Positions 51,423-59,813 of a stretch of 64,000 nucleotides of DNA are shown one piece after another. The DNA is taken from contig NZ_JAGIOO010000001.1 of assembly GCF_017876755.1 (NCBI RefSeq), positions 3,643,786-3,707,785 on the forward strand. The letters run 5' to 3'. The number at the start of each line of letters is the position of its first letter. Within the stretch, counting starts at the first letter, position 1. The notes under the pieces were generated by a model, which saw only the letters and a program-made list of their open reading frames with translations, had not been told where the DNA came from and searched no databases. Source of the stretch: Crossiella equi (lineage in GTDB: Bacteria > Actinomycetota > Actinomycetes > Mycobacteriales > Pseudonocardiaceae). The translations under genes were made by a program, and so were the position numbers.

Positions 51423-52237
51423 CCGAGTTCACGCTCACCGCCGCCGCGGTGGACCTGCTGTGGCGCCGCCTGGACCTCGGCCCGATGCCGCTGGCGGTCC
51501 GGGTGCCCCCGCAGGCGCACACCGAGGAGGACCTGGCCGCGCAGTCCCCGGAGGTGGACGCGGAGCTGTGCGGCAAGGGCCTGCTGCTGCGCGGCGGGGT
51601 GCACCCGGAGCTGGTGTCGCTGCTGCGCATGCTGGCCCGGCCCGAGCACGAGGTGGACGCTCGGCTGTTCCTGGAGCAGCCGGTGCGCGCGCTGGCCGCC
51701 AGCGCCGGGGACGAGGCCGCGCTGGTGGTGCTGGCCGAGGACAGCTGGCGGGTGCGCCTGCTGGAGCCGACCGGGCTGGTGCACGCCGTGCTGGGCCTGC
51801 TACCGGACCGCCCGCCGGGCACCGGGGAGAGCGTGTCACTGCCCTCGGCACTGCTGACCGAGGCCGCGGCCAGCGGGGACCCGGAGGCCTTCGAGGCCTT
51901 CCTGGCCGGGGCCGGGGTCGCGCGGGCGGCCGTGGTGGGCCTGATGCTGCGGGACCCCGTCGACTTCGGGCAGTTCGGCGTGGCCGCGGTCGACCCGGCC
52001 GGACGGCGGCGGCGCGCCGAGCGCGTGGTGGCCTTCCACGACACCGCGTACGGGCGCTACCTGGTGGAGGAACACAAGGCGGCCGACGGCACCGCGTGGA
52101 CCACGATCAGCCCGGCGGACACGCGCAGGCTGCACGGGCAGCTCACCACATTGTCTGCTGAGCTGGACCAGTCCCCGCGCCCCGCTCGAAGTCCAGCAGC
52201 CGCCGTTTCGTCGCCAGGCCTCCCCCGTACCCCGTGA
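51419..52237 (+). CDS. EspG-family ESX secretion-associated chaperone
   Basis: The 272-aa protein matches the EspG family: FTLTAAAVDLLWRRLDLGPM, HPELVSLLRMLARPEHEVDA, VRALAASAGDEAALVVL, VSLPSALLTEAA and YGRYLVEEH. EspG binds the exposed tip of a PE/PPE dimer in the cytosol and keeps it soluble for a cognate type VII system. ATG 51419 overlaps the PPE-like stop. The last about 25 codons lie over the convergent ogt gene (95-bp antisense overlap) and are Ser/Pro-rich, so the true end may be frayed by recent change. Confidence 0.8.
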   Translation: MTEFTLTAAAVDLLWRRLDLGPMPLAVRVPPQAHTEEDLAAQSPEVDAELCGKGLLLRGGVHPELVSLLRMLARPEHEVDARLFLEQPVRALAASAGDEAALVVLAEDSWRVRLLEPTGLVHAVLGLLPDRPPGTGESVSLPSALLTEAAASGDPEAFEAFLAGAGVARAAVVGLMLRDPVDFGQFGVAAVDPAGRRRRAERVVAFHDTAYGRYLVEEHKAADGTAWTTISPADTRRLHGQLTTLSAELDQSPRPARSPAAAVSSPGLPRTP

Positions 52238-52649
52238 GGTCGCCGGTCGAGCCGATCACCCGGTGGCAGGGCACGATGATGCTGACCGGGTTCTTGCCGT
52301 TGGCCAGCCCGACCGCGCGGGCCGCGTTCGGCTTGCCCAGCCGCTGCGCCAGCTCGCCGTAGGTCGCGGTCTCGCCGTAGGGGATCTCCAGCAGCAGCTG
52401 CCACACCGAGCGCTGGAACTCGGTGCCGTGCAAGGACATCGGCAGGTCGAACCCGGTGCGCTCACGGGCGAAGTACTGCTCCAGCTGCTCGATCGCCTCG
52501 CCGAAGGCGGCCGGGTCGGTCTCGCCGAAGCTCTCCTCGGCCGGGCGGTGGCGCTGCTCGTGCATGTAGACCGCGCTGAGCACACCGTCGGTGGCCACCA
52601 GGGTCAGTGGCCCGTACGGGCTCTCCAGCACGGTTTTGGTGCGGTACAA
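52143..52649 (-). CDS. ogt: methylated-DNA-protein-cysteine methyltransferase
   Basis: A 168-aa DNA repair protein that removes alkyl groups from O6-alkylguanine onto its own cysteine. Active-site motif SIIVPCHRVIG (Cys about residue 134), helix-turn-helix YGELAQRLGKPNAARAVG, the conserved Asn hinge LANGKNP and the C-terminal GGLATKRRLLDFE. TTG 52649 is the start, supported by GAGAGGAAAA upstream. It lies 11 bp downstream of the Ada-AlkA gene in the same direction, an adaptive-response operon. Its 3' end overlaps the convergent espG-like gene. Confidence 0.93.
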   Translation of the reverse strand: MYRTKTVLESPYGPLTLVATDGVLSAVYMHEQRHRPAEESFGETDPAAFGEAIEQLEQYFARERTGFDLPMSLHGTEFQRSVWQLLLEIPYGETATYGELAQRLGKPNAARAVGLANGKNPVSIIVPCHRVIGSTGDLTGYGGGLATKRRLLDFERGAGTGPAQQTMW

Positions 52650-52660
52650 GGGTTTTCCTC

Positions 52661-54130
52661 TCAGGAGGGCAGCAGGTTGATCGGGTGGTCGCCGGTGGCC
52701 CACAGGTGCTGCACCGCGTAGGCCCGCCAGGGGCGCCACGCGGCGGCGTGCCGGGTGAGGGCGGCCGGAGTGCCGGGCAGGCCCAGGTGCACCGCGGCCA
52801 GCCGCACGCCCAGGTCGCCGGGGAGGAAGGCGTCCGGGTCGCCGAGCGCGCGCATGGCGATGCTCTCCACCGTCCACGGCCCGAACCCGGGCAGCGCGCG
52901 CAGTTTCCCGCGGGCCTCCGCCCAGTCGCTGCCGGGGCCCAGCTCCAGCTCGCCGTCGGCGAGCGCGGTGACCAGCGCGCGCAGCGTGCGCCTGCGGGCC
53001 TCGGGCATGGCCAGTGCGGCCGGGTCCAGCCCGGCCAGCGCCTCCGGGGTGGGGAACAGGTGGGTGAGGCCGCCATCGGGGTCCTCGACCGGCTCACCGT
53101 GCGCGCGGACCAGCCGGGCGGCGTGCGTGCGGGCGGCCGCGGTGGACACCTGCTGGCCGAGCACCGCGCGCACCGCGAACTCGACCGGGTCCACCGTGTG
53201 CGGCACCCGGCGGCCGGGGGCCTTGTGCACCAACGGGGCCAGCACCGGGTCGGCGGCCAGGTGCTCGTCCACCGCGGCCGGGTCGGCGTCCAGGTCCAGC
53301 AGCGCGCGGCAGCGGCTGATGGCCACCGGCAGGTCGCGCATGTCGGTGAGCGAGAGGCGGCAGCCGATGTGTGCCGGGTGCGGGCGCAGCTCGACGATGC
53401 CGTGCCCGTGCGGCAGCCTCAGCGTGCGCCGGTACGCCCCGTCCCGCCACTCCTCCACCCCGGGCACGGCGGTGGCGGCCAGGTGCCCGAACAGGTTGTC
53501 CGGGCACAGCGGCGCGCGGAAGGGCAGGCGCAGCAGCAGCGCCCCGGTGGTGGCGGCGGGCCGCCCGCGCCCGGACCGCGCCCGCAGCTCGCTGGGCGAG
53601 AGCGCGAAGACCTCGCGGATGGTGTCGTTGAAGGTGCGCACGCTGCCGAACCCCGAGGCCATGGCGATGTCGGTCATGCTGAGCGCACTGGTCTCGATGA
53701 GCAGCCGCGCGGTCTGCGCCCGCTGCGCGCGGGCCAGGGCGAGCGGCCCGGCCCCGAGCTCGGCGCTGAGCTGCCGCTCCACCTGGCGCGTGCTGTACCC
53801 CAGGCGCGCGGCCAGGCCGGGCACCCCCTCGCGGTCCACCACGCCCTCCCCGATCAGGCGCATGGCGCGGGCCACGGCGTCCGCGCGGTGGTTCCACTCC
53901 GGCGACCCGGGCGTGACGTCCGGACGGCACCGCTTGCACGCCCGGTACCCGGCCTGCTGCGCGGCGGCCGCACTCGGGTAGAAGACCATGTTGACGGCCT
54001 TGGGCGGACGCACCGGGCAGCTCGGGCGGCAGTAGATGCGCGTGGTGCGTACCGCGGTGAAGAACCAGCCGTCGAATCGCTCGTCCTTGGCCCGCACCGC
54101 GCGCAGGCACCGCTCCGTGTCCTCATGCAC
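52661..54130 (-). CDS. Ada regulatory domain fused to AlkA 3-methyladenine DNA glycosylase
   Basis: The 489-aa protein has an N-terminal Ada zinc domain (Cys ligands in IYCRPSCPV and ACKRCRP; Cys38-type methyl acceptor), an AraC helix-turn-helix (LGYSTRQVERQLSAELG), then AlkA: N-terminal beta domain, the HhH-GPD fold (LRALPGFGPWTVESIAMRAL with the helix-hairpin-helix) and the catalytic Asp in FLPGDLGVRLAAV. It excises alkylated bases and activates its own operon when methylated. GTG 54130. With ogt directly downstream (11 bp), it forms an adaptive-response pair. Such fusions are common in actinobacteria. Confidence 0.93.
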   Translation of the reverse strand: MHEDTERCLRAVRAKDERFDGWFFTAVRTTRIYCRPSCPVRPPKAVNMVFYPSAAAAQQAGYRACKRCRPDVTPGSPEWNHRADAVARAMRLIGEGVVDREGVPGLAARLGYSTRQVERQLSAELGAGPLALARAQRAQTARLLIETSALSMTDIAMASGFGSVRTFNDTIREVFALSPSELRARSGRGRPAATTGALLLRLPFRAPLCPDNLFGHLAATAVPGVEEWRDGAYRRTLRLPHGHGIVELRPHPAHIGCRLSLTDMRDLPVAISRCRALLDLDADPAAVDEHLAADPVLAPLVHKAPGRRVPHTVDPVEFAVRAVLGQQVSTAAARTHAARLVRAHGEPVEDPDGGLTHLFPTPEALAGLDPAALAMPEARRRTLRALVTALADGELELGPGSDWAEARGKLRALPGFGPWTVESIAMRALGDPDAFLPGDLGVRLAAVHLGLPGTPAALTRHAAAWRPWRAYAVQHLWATGDHPINLLPS

Positions 54131-54250
54131 CCCACAAGCTTCACCCGGGAAAACCCACGAAGCTAGCGGAAACCCGACATGGTGCTCCAAAACCGAACCG
54201 CGCTGAAACGTGCGGCCAAGGGCCGACCGGCGAAGCCGGATGCCCGACGC

Positions 54251-55657
54251 TCACAGGGGCTTGCCGTTGACGGTGGACCGCTCGAACCTCGCCCCCTCGA
54301 CGTGCCGCAGGACGTTCTCGTTGTTGGCCACGCCCTCGAATCGGCAGTCCCGCAGCAGCAGGCCGCGCACCTTCGCCTGCGCCAGCCCGCTCACGTCCAG
54401 GACCCGCGCGGCCTTCGTCGAGGAACAGCGGGTGAGGCGGAGGTCGGCGAAGCTCGGCGGCCGGTCGCCGGTCTGGTTGTTGTAGGTGGAGTTCACGAAC
54501 ACCACCGAGCGCGTGAAGGTGCCCGACACCGAGTCCAGGTTGATGTTGTGCGTGAAGCCGCCGCGCTTGGTGTTGGACTTGACGTACAGCGCGAACTTGG
54601 TCTCCCCCACCACCTCCAGCCGGTAGGCGTAGACGTTGCGGATGCCGCCGGTCTGCTCGCTGCCGCAGGTGATCGCGCCCCAGTTGCCGTTCATCCGGCA
54701 GTCCGCGACCACGATGTTCTGGCAGGGCACGCCGACCCGGCGCCCGTCCTCGTCCCGGCCGGACTTGATGGCGATGTTGTCGTCGTGCGCGCCCAGGTCG
54801 CAGTTGACGACCACCACGTGGTCGCAGGACTCCGGGTCCACGCCGTCGGTGTTGCTGGGAGTGGTGCTGGGATCGGTGCGCACGCCGTCCACGGTCACGT
54901 TGCGGCACAGCGTCGGGTGGATCTGCCAGAACTTCGGGTTCCGCAGCGTGATGCCCCGGATGAGCACGTTCTCGCACCGGTACGGCTCGACGAAGGTGGA
55001 CCGCATGGTGTGCCCGGAGCCCGGCACCACCCGCTGCTCCGGCGGGATTCCCTTGGCCACCAGGGATTCCAGGTACGCGCGGTCGTTGCCCTTGTTCCAG
55101 GAGGAGGTGTCGCCCGCGTCCAGCACCGCGTTGCCGGTGATCGCGATGTTCTTCTCGCCGTGGGCGTAGACCATGGGCGAGCGGTTCACGCACTCGATGC
55201 CCTCGTAGCGGGTGAGCACGTTGGGGAACTTGGTGGCGTCGCCGGAGAACCTCAGCACCACGCCGTCGGCCAGGCTCAGGTGCACGTTGCCGCGCAAGCG
55301 GATCGCGCCCGTGACGTAGGTGCCCGCGGCCACCAGCACGTGCCCACCGCCCGCCCTGGCGCAGGCGTCGATGGCCTTGGCGAAGGCCGCCGTGTTGTCG
55401 GTCCTGCCGTCGGCCTTCGCGCCGTAGGCCTCGGCGCGGAACACGCGGTCCGGGAACGTGGGCAGCGTGGTCTCGCGGACGATCTGGTTGGCCTCCGGCC
55501 AGGGCAGCTCCGGTACCGCCGGGGCCGGGACGAGCGGGGTGACGGGCACCGGGCGGCCGTCCGGGGCGCCCAGCGCGGGTGTCGCCAGCCCACCTCCTGC
55601 CAGCGGGGTGGCGGCCAGTGCGGCCAGGAGTGTCCGCCGGGTGATCCTGCCGTGCAT
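54251..55657 (-). CDS. secreted glycoside hydrolase family 28 (polygalacturonase-like)
   Basis: The 468-aa protein has a Tat-type signal (RRTLLAALAATPL, residues 6-18) and a right-handed beta-helix GH28 domain. Motifs seen are NTDGVDPESC (NTD), AHDDNIAIKSGRD (DD) and YVKSNTKRGG in place of RIK. The usual GHG motif is replaced: GNWGAITCGSE has Trp where catalytic-site His is expected (GHGGxxxGSE). Specificity may therefore differ from standard pectin hydrolases. An AAACGTTT-centred palindrome lies about 60 bp upstream. The gene stands alone. Confidence 0.88.
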   Translation of the reverse strand: MHGRITRRTLLAALAATPLAGGGLATPALGAPDGRPVPVTPLVPAPAVPELPWPEANQIVRETTLPTFPDRVFRAEAYGAKADGRTDNTAAFAKAIDACARAGGGHVLVAAGTYVTGAIRLRGNVHLSLADGVVLRFSGDATKFPNVLTRYEGIECVNRSPMVYAHGEKNIAITGNAVLDAGDTSSWNKGNDRAYLESLVAKGIPPEQRVVPGSGHTMRSTFVEPYRCENVLIRGITLRNPKFWQIHPTLCRNVTVDGVRTDPSTTPSNTDGVDPESCDHVVVVNCDLGAHDDNIAIKSGRDEDGRRVGVPCQNIVVADCRMNGNWGAITCGSEQTGGIRNVYAYRLEVVGETKFALYVKSNTKRGGFTHNINLDSVSGTFTRSVVFVNSTYNNQTGDRPPSFADLRLTRCSSTKAARVLDVSGLAQAKVRGLLLRDCRFEGVANNENVLRHVEGARFERSTVNGKPL

Positions 55658-55716
55658 CGAGGGCCTCCTCCTCGAACGGGCCGTTCGGACGGCGGTGGCG
55701 GCCGCGCTCGAACCGT

Positions 55717-55724
55717 AAACGTTT
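55717..55724. promoter_or_regulatory. candidate LacI-family operator upstream of GH28 gene
   Basis: AAACGTTT is a perfect palindrome with a central CG, the core form of LacI/GalR-family sites, flanked by partial symmetry (TCGAACCGT and TTTTCGACC). It lies 60 bp upstream of the GH28 start. No LacI-type gene is in the window. Confidence 0.4.
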
Positions 55725-55766
55725 TCGACCCGGGGCAGAAGAGCCGTTCGGCGGAGGCCGTGCGGG

Positions 55767-57998
55767 TCAGTTCGCGGCGGGTTCCCCGACCGGGTCCGGG
55801 TCCGCGTCGAAGAGCGTGCCCACGGCGTACTCGGCGCCGACCGCGCGCCACCAGTCGGCCTGGGCGTCGGTGTGCACGCCCTCGACCAGCACGGCGGCCC
55901 CGGCCATCCGGGCGGTGCCGACCAGGTCGGTGAGCGCCTTGCCGACCAGCGACTCGGGCTGCTCGGCCTGCCGGGTGACCAGCGCCGGGTGCACGCGCAC
56001 CACGCCGACCGGCAGGTCGGTGAGCAGCAGCAGGTCGGCCGCGGCCGAACCGTAGCCGTCGAGCAGGATGCGCACGCCGATATCGGCGAGGTCGGTCAGG
56101 TTGTCCACGGCCATGCGGTGCCGGAGCACCTCGACCGGGAAGCCCAGCCGCAGCTGGTCCGGGGCCAGCCCGCTCTCCTGGGTGACCTTGTGCACCATGC
56201 TGGTCAGGTCGGGGTCCACGCACTGGTTCGGCGTCAGGCTCAGCACCAGCGGCGCCTCGCTGCCCGCCTGCTGGGCGCGCTTGCGGTTGCGGGCGGCGGC
56301 GATGAGCAGCCACTCGCCGAGCTTGACCATCAGGCCGGTGGAGTCGGCCAGCGCCACGCAGCGCTCGTGCGGCAGGTCGCCGTGCTCCGGGCTGGGCCAG
56401 TGCAGCAGGCCCTCCAGCCCGGCCAGCTCCCGGGTGTCCAGCCGCACCACCGGGCGGTGCCGCACCTGGACCTCGCCGTTCTCCCAGGCACCCGCCATGG
56501 CCGCGGCCACGCGGTAGAAGTCGCGGTCGGCGCTGTCCTGGCGCACGTCGTGCAGGTCCCACTGGCGGCGGCCGGTGCGCTTGACGCGGCGCAGCGTGAG
56601 GTCGGCCGCGCGCATCAGCTCGGCGGGGCTGACGCTGAGCCGGGGCCGGTCCACCACGGCGATGGTGACCGAGACGGCGACGCCGGTGGTGTCGTCGAGG
56701 TAGATCGGCTCGGAGAGCTCGTCCTCGATGCGCCGGGTCATGGCGAGCACCGAGGGCGTGCTGGCGGAGTTGCGCACCAGGACGGCGAACTCGTCGCCCG
56801 CCAGGCGCGCGATGATCGTCTCCTCTTCCTCGAAGACCACGAACAGCCGGTCCGCGACGGTGCGCAGCAGGCGGTCGCCGACCTCGGGGCCGTAGCCGTT
56901 GTTCAACGAGGAGAACGCGTCCAGGTCGAGGTGGTACAGCGTCACGCCGCGCTCGGGGTCGGCGCGGCGGAGCATGGTCTCGATGGCGGTGCTGAAGTAC
57001 TGGCGGTTGGGCAGCCGGGTGACGCGGTCGTGCAGGGACTGGTGGTTGAGCATCTCCTGCAGCGAGGTGACCTGGGTGTCGTCGGCGATGACGGTGACCA
57101 GGCGGCCTGGTGCGCCGTCCTCGCCGGGCTGCAGCGAGATGCTCAGCAGCGCCCAGCACGGGTCCTCGTCCTTGGTGACCATGAGCTTGCGCTGCTGGCG
57201 CAGGCGGCTGACCTTGCCCTCGGCCAGGTCCTGGCAGGCCTTGCGCAGCCCGGCGCGGCCGTCCTCGCCGACCAGCTCGAACAGGGTGAGCCCGAGCAGC
57301 TCCTCGGGGGAGTAGCCGAGCATCTCGCTGACCGCGGCGTTGGTCTGGAGGAACCGGCCGTCGAGGTCGGTGATGGCGATCCCGCTGGCGGAGCAGCGGA
57401 AGACCTCCTCCAGCCGGGCGTCGCTGTCCTTGCGCTGGCGCTCGGCGTCGTTGGCCGCCTTGAACAGCGCGCGGTTGAGCGCTTCCTGCTGCTGGAAGAT
57501 GAAGGCGCGGAAGGCTTCCAGGTACCCGGCGGTCAGCGAGGCGATGACCATGACCACGCGGTCGGTCAGGCGGTCCACACGCCGCAGCACCGGCAGCCCG
57601 AGCAGCGAGCGCCCGAGCACGTCGATGGTGCGCTCCAGGCTCTCCGGCCCGACGCAGTTGAGCTTGACCAGCTCGGCGCCGACCTCCTCGACGGGCGCGG
57701 CCACGAACGGCTCGGCCCGGATGGTGTCCACGAGGATGTCGACCAGCCCGGTGAGCCGCTGCTCGACCTCGGCGTGCGCCAGCGGGATGTAGGCCGTGGT
57801 GCTGATCAGGTACGCCCACTTGCGGGCAAGCTTCATCCGCTCACGAGGGCTGTCCGGAGTGCTGGCGCCCTGATGAGCCGGAACCGGGCGCCGCGGCGCC
57901 GGGAGGTCTTCCGGAAGTGGCAGGCTCATGTGTTCGCTGACCTGGGTGACGCGGTGGGTCGGGGGTTCCACGGAGCACGTCGTGGTGTCGAGTGACAC
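55767..57998 (-). CDS. PAS-GGDEF-EAL protein with degenerate cyclic-di-GMP motifs
   Basis: The 743-aa protein has an N-terminal helical region, a PAS domain (about 210-330: FRCSASGIAITDLDGRFLQT), GGDEF (about 340-500) and EAL (about 510-735) domains. The GGDEF active loop reads RLAGDEF; the EAL signature reads LEGLLHW, the DDFG metal pair reads LDGYG, and KID reads RVH. Metal-binding residues of the phosphodiesterase are thus largely lost, so the EAL domain is probably a binding or regulatory module, and cyclase activity is doubtful. GTG 57998 is used; ATG 57929 is also possible. Cytosolic. Confidence 0.85.
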   Translation of the reverse strand: MSLDTTTCSVEPPTHRVTQVSEHMSLPLPEDLPAPRRPVPAHQGASTPDSPRERMKLARKWAYLISTTAYIPLAHAEVEQRLTGLVDILVDTIRAEPFVAAPVEEVGAELVKLNCVGPESLERTIDVLGRSLLGLPVLRRVDRLTDRVVMVIASLTAGYLEAFRAFIFQQQEALNRALFKAANDAERQRKDSDARLEEVFRCSASGIAITDLDGRFLQTNAAVSEMLGYSPEELLGLTLFELVGEDGRAGLRKACQDLAEGKVSRLRQQRKLMVTKDEDPCWALLSISLQPGEDGAPGRLVTVIADDTQVTSLQEMLNHQSLHDRVTRLPNRQYFSTAIETMLRRADPERGVTLYHLDLDAFSSLNNGYGPEVGDRLLRTVADRLFVVFEEEETIIARLAGDEFAVLVRNSASTPSVLAMTRRIEDELSEPIYLDDTTGVAVSVTIAVVDRPRLSVSPAELMRAADLTLRRVKRTGRRQWDLHDVRQDSADRDFYRVAAAMAGAWENGEVQVRHRPVVRLDTRELAGLEGLLHWPSPEHGDLPHERCVALADSTGLMVKLGEWLLIAAARNRKRAQQAGSEAPLVLSLTPNQCVDPDLTSMVHKVTQESGLAPDQLRLGFPVEVLRHRMAVDNLTDLADIGVRILLDGYGSAAADLLLLTDLPVGVVRVHPALVTRQAEQPESLVGKALTDLVGTARMAGAAVLVEGVHTDAQADWWRAVGAEYAVGTLFDADPDPVGEPAAN

Positions 57999-58375
57999 AA
58001 CGACAGGGAAGCCTACCGATTTCCCACCGAGGTCGGCTAGTTACGTTACGTGCCTGATTGAGCGGTAGTTGGCCCGGCAAAAGTCACACTGCGCTAGACA
58101 AAAGCAACCGAACGTCACCCGTTTGCCGGTACCCATCAGCCCGTAGCGCGCACCGGCAGGGCCCGAAGGGACCAACCCAGGCAACCGACCAGCCCAGGCA
58201 CAACGTGGCCAGTCCGGTCCTCCGACCACTTCCCGCCGCCCCCGGGGGGCGAGCCGGGAGAATCGCCGGACAACCAGCGAAGATATGACGCTGCGTGATG
58301 CCGGTCACGGTCCGCGCTCCGGGCGGCGCGCTCGCACAAGATCACCCGAAGGGACGCGTGCCGGGCCGGGCGGAC
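57999..58375. other. 377-bp gap before DUF397 gene
   Basis: No gene or recognised riboswitch is seen. The right part is GC-rich with several short hairpins; the left part (58030-58120) is AT-richer and should hold the promoter of the PAS-GGDEF-EAL gene. Confidence 0.4.
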
Positions 58376-58615
58376 TCAGCCCCGGGAAGGGATCCGCCCG
58401 GACACGACGTCGTGGAGGAAGGCCGACCAGCCGGCCGTGGAGAAGGCCAGGCGGTCACCGGCCCGGTCGCGCGAGGTGCGGACCACCACCCCGGCCGGTG
58501 CCGATGTGGTCACCTCGACGCAATTGCCACCGGTGTCGTTGCTCCGAGAACTTTTCCGCCAGACCAATCCCGACGAATCGACCTCGACGACGACTGCTGA
58601 TTTTCGTGGCTCCAC
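58376..58615 (-). CDS. DUF397-domain protein
   Basis: A 79-aa classical DUF397 protein: LVWRKSSRSNDTGGNCVEV, VVVRTSRDRAGDRLAFST and WSAFLHDVVSGRI. It is encoded 160 bp downstream of a Scr1/WhiJ-type XRE gene on the same strand, the typical DUF397/XRE order (the opposite of the locus at 37751, where DUF397 comes first). It is a small partner protein of the regulator, with toxin/antitoxin-like or anti-regulator behaviour reported for relatives. GTG 58615 follows a GGGGGCGGA stretch. Confidence 0.88.
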   Translation of the reverse strand: MEPRKSAVVVEVDSSGLVWRKSSRSNDTGGNCVEVTTSAPAGVVVRTSRDRAGDRLAFSTAGWSAFLHDVVSGRIPSRG

Positions 58616-58775
58616 TCCGCCCCCTCAGCCGATCGCGCACAGCAGGAACCGACCCGACCACCACGAGATGGTATCGACCGGCCACCACCTCCCCTACCGC
58701 CGACCGAGGGAGCAGTAGCCAGCTCATCCGCCATTCGGGATATTCCACCGGATGCGGACGGCCTATTCGCTTGGT

Positions 58776-59630
58776 TTACGAGAACGACTCCGAGATGACC
58801 CGCTCGACGATCTCCTCCAGCCTCTCCGCGGGCTCGGCCAACGCCTCGAGCTCGTAGAACCACTCCAGGTACTTGCTGGTCTCGTCCGGGCTGTTCTCCA
58901 GGATGCGGGTCTCGCTGCCGCTGGCCTCGATGTACACGGCGTTGTCCTGCTCGCCCTCGAAGTCGTAGACGACGTACGAGCCGTACATGCCGACGTGGGC
59001 CCCCTTGTCGAAACCGGCGATCTGGATGCTCACCTGGGGCAGCTTGTTCATTTCGACCAGCTTCTCCAGCTGCTTCCGCATGACCTCCTTCCCGCCGACC
59101 GCACGCCGGATTACCGCTTCGTCCAACACGAAGAAGATCCTCGTCCCACCGGCGAAGAACCGCGCCTGGCGTTCCTTGCGGATCTCGATCGTGCTGGCGA
59201 TGACATTGAGGTCGTTTTCGTACAGCTCCACGATCGCGCGCATGTAACCGTCGTCCTGGAGCAGACCGGGCACCAGCTGCGACTGGAACTGGCGGACGAG
59301 CGAGGCCGACGACTCCAAGGCGATCAGCTTGAGGAAGCTCGGCTTGGCGCTGCCCCGCAGCTTGTCCCACCAGACCTGTTGCCTGCTCGCCTTGGCGACC
59401 TCCACCAGCTCCTCGACGACCTCGCGCTCGGTGCCGTAGAACGCCAGCAGCGCCCGCAAGTCCGTCGTCGAGATGCCGACCGCGCCGGTCTCGATGCGGA
59501 TGACCTTGCTCGGGGACCAGTCCAGCGCCTCGGCCACTGCCTTCTGGGTCACGCCCGCCGCCTCCCGTGCTCGGCGCAGCTCGCCGCGGAGCCGTCGCTG
59601 GTAGGCGACCGGGTTACCGCCGGATGTCAT
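58776..59630 (-). CDS. Scr1/WhiJ-type XRE regulator with DUF5753 domain
   Basis: The 284-aa protein has an XRE helix-turn-helix (REAAGVTQKAVAEALDWSPS, KVIRIETGAVGIS) and a DUF5753 domain (QFQSQLVPGLLQDDGYMRAI, then RQARFFAGGTRIFFVLDEAV, RKQLEKLVEMNKLPQVSIQI and YVVYDFEGEQDNAVYIE). ATG 59630 fits the GGAGA nine bases upstream; GTG 59636 is an alternative. A perfect GTGGCA/TGCCAC palindrome lies 45 bp upstream, the likely autoregulatory site. Paired with the DUF397 gene downstream and divergent from the CDP-glycerol transferase-like gene. Confidence 0.88.
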   Translation of the reverse strand: MTSGGNPVAYQRRLRGELRRAREAAGVTQKAVAEALDWSPSKVIRIETGAVGISTTDLRALLAFYGTEREVVEELVEVAKASRQQVWWDKLRGSAKPSFLKLIALESSASLVRQFQSQLVPGLLQDDGYMRAIVELYENDLNVIASTIEIRKERQARFFAGGTRIFFVLDEAVIRRAVGGKEVMRKQLEKLVEMNKLPQVSIQIAGFDKGAHVGMYGSYVVYDFEGEQDNAVYIEASGSETRILENSPDETSKYLEWFYELEALAEPAERLEEIVERVISESFS

Positions 59631-59674
59631 CGTCACTCGTCTCCAACAGTCGGGGTGAGGTGTCCATCTGCTAT

Positions 59675-59689
59675 GTGGCACTTTGCCAC
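59675..59689. promoter_or_regulatory. candidate operator GTGGCA-N3-TGCCAC
   Basis: A perfect 6-3-6 inverted repeat in the 183-bp promoter region between the Scr1-type gene (45 bp away) and the divergent CDP-glycerol transferase-like gene (125 bp away). The same geometry occurs as TGACAC-N3-GTGTCA before the DUF397/Scr1 pair at 37.7 kb. Confidence 0.55.
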
Positions 59690-59813
59690 TGGCTGATGGT
59701 GTGTTTTCATAGAGCTTACAAGCAACCAGCCAGCGATCCTAACGCCATGCAGCCTTCTGACATGAGTCGCATCAAGATCTCCTCACAGCTTCTTCCGGTC
59801 CAGCGAGGGAACG

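Noticed and set aside
57999-58375. Cyclic-dinucleotide riboswitch ahead of the GGDEF-EAL gene
   Set aside because: I could not find the conserved core of c-di-GMP or c-di-AMP riboswitches on either strand.
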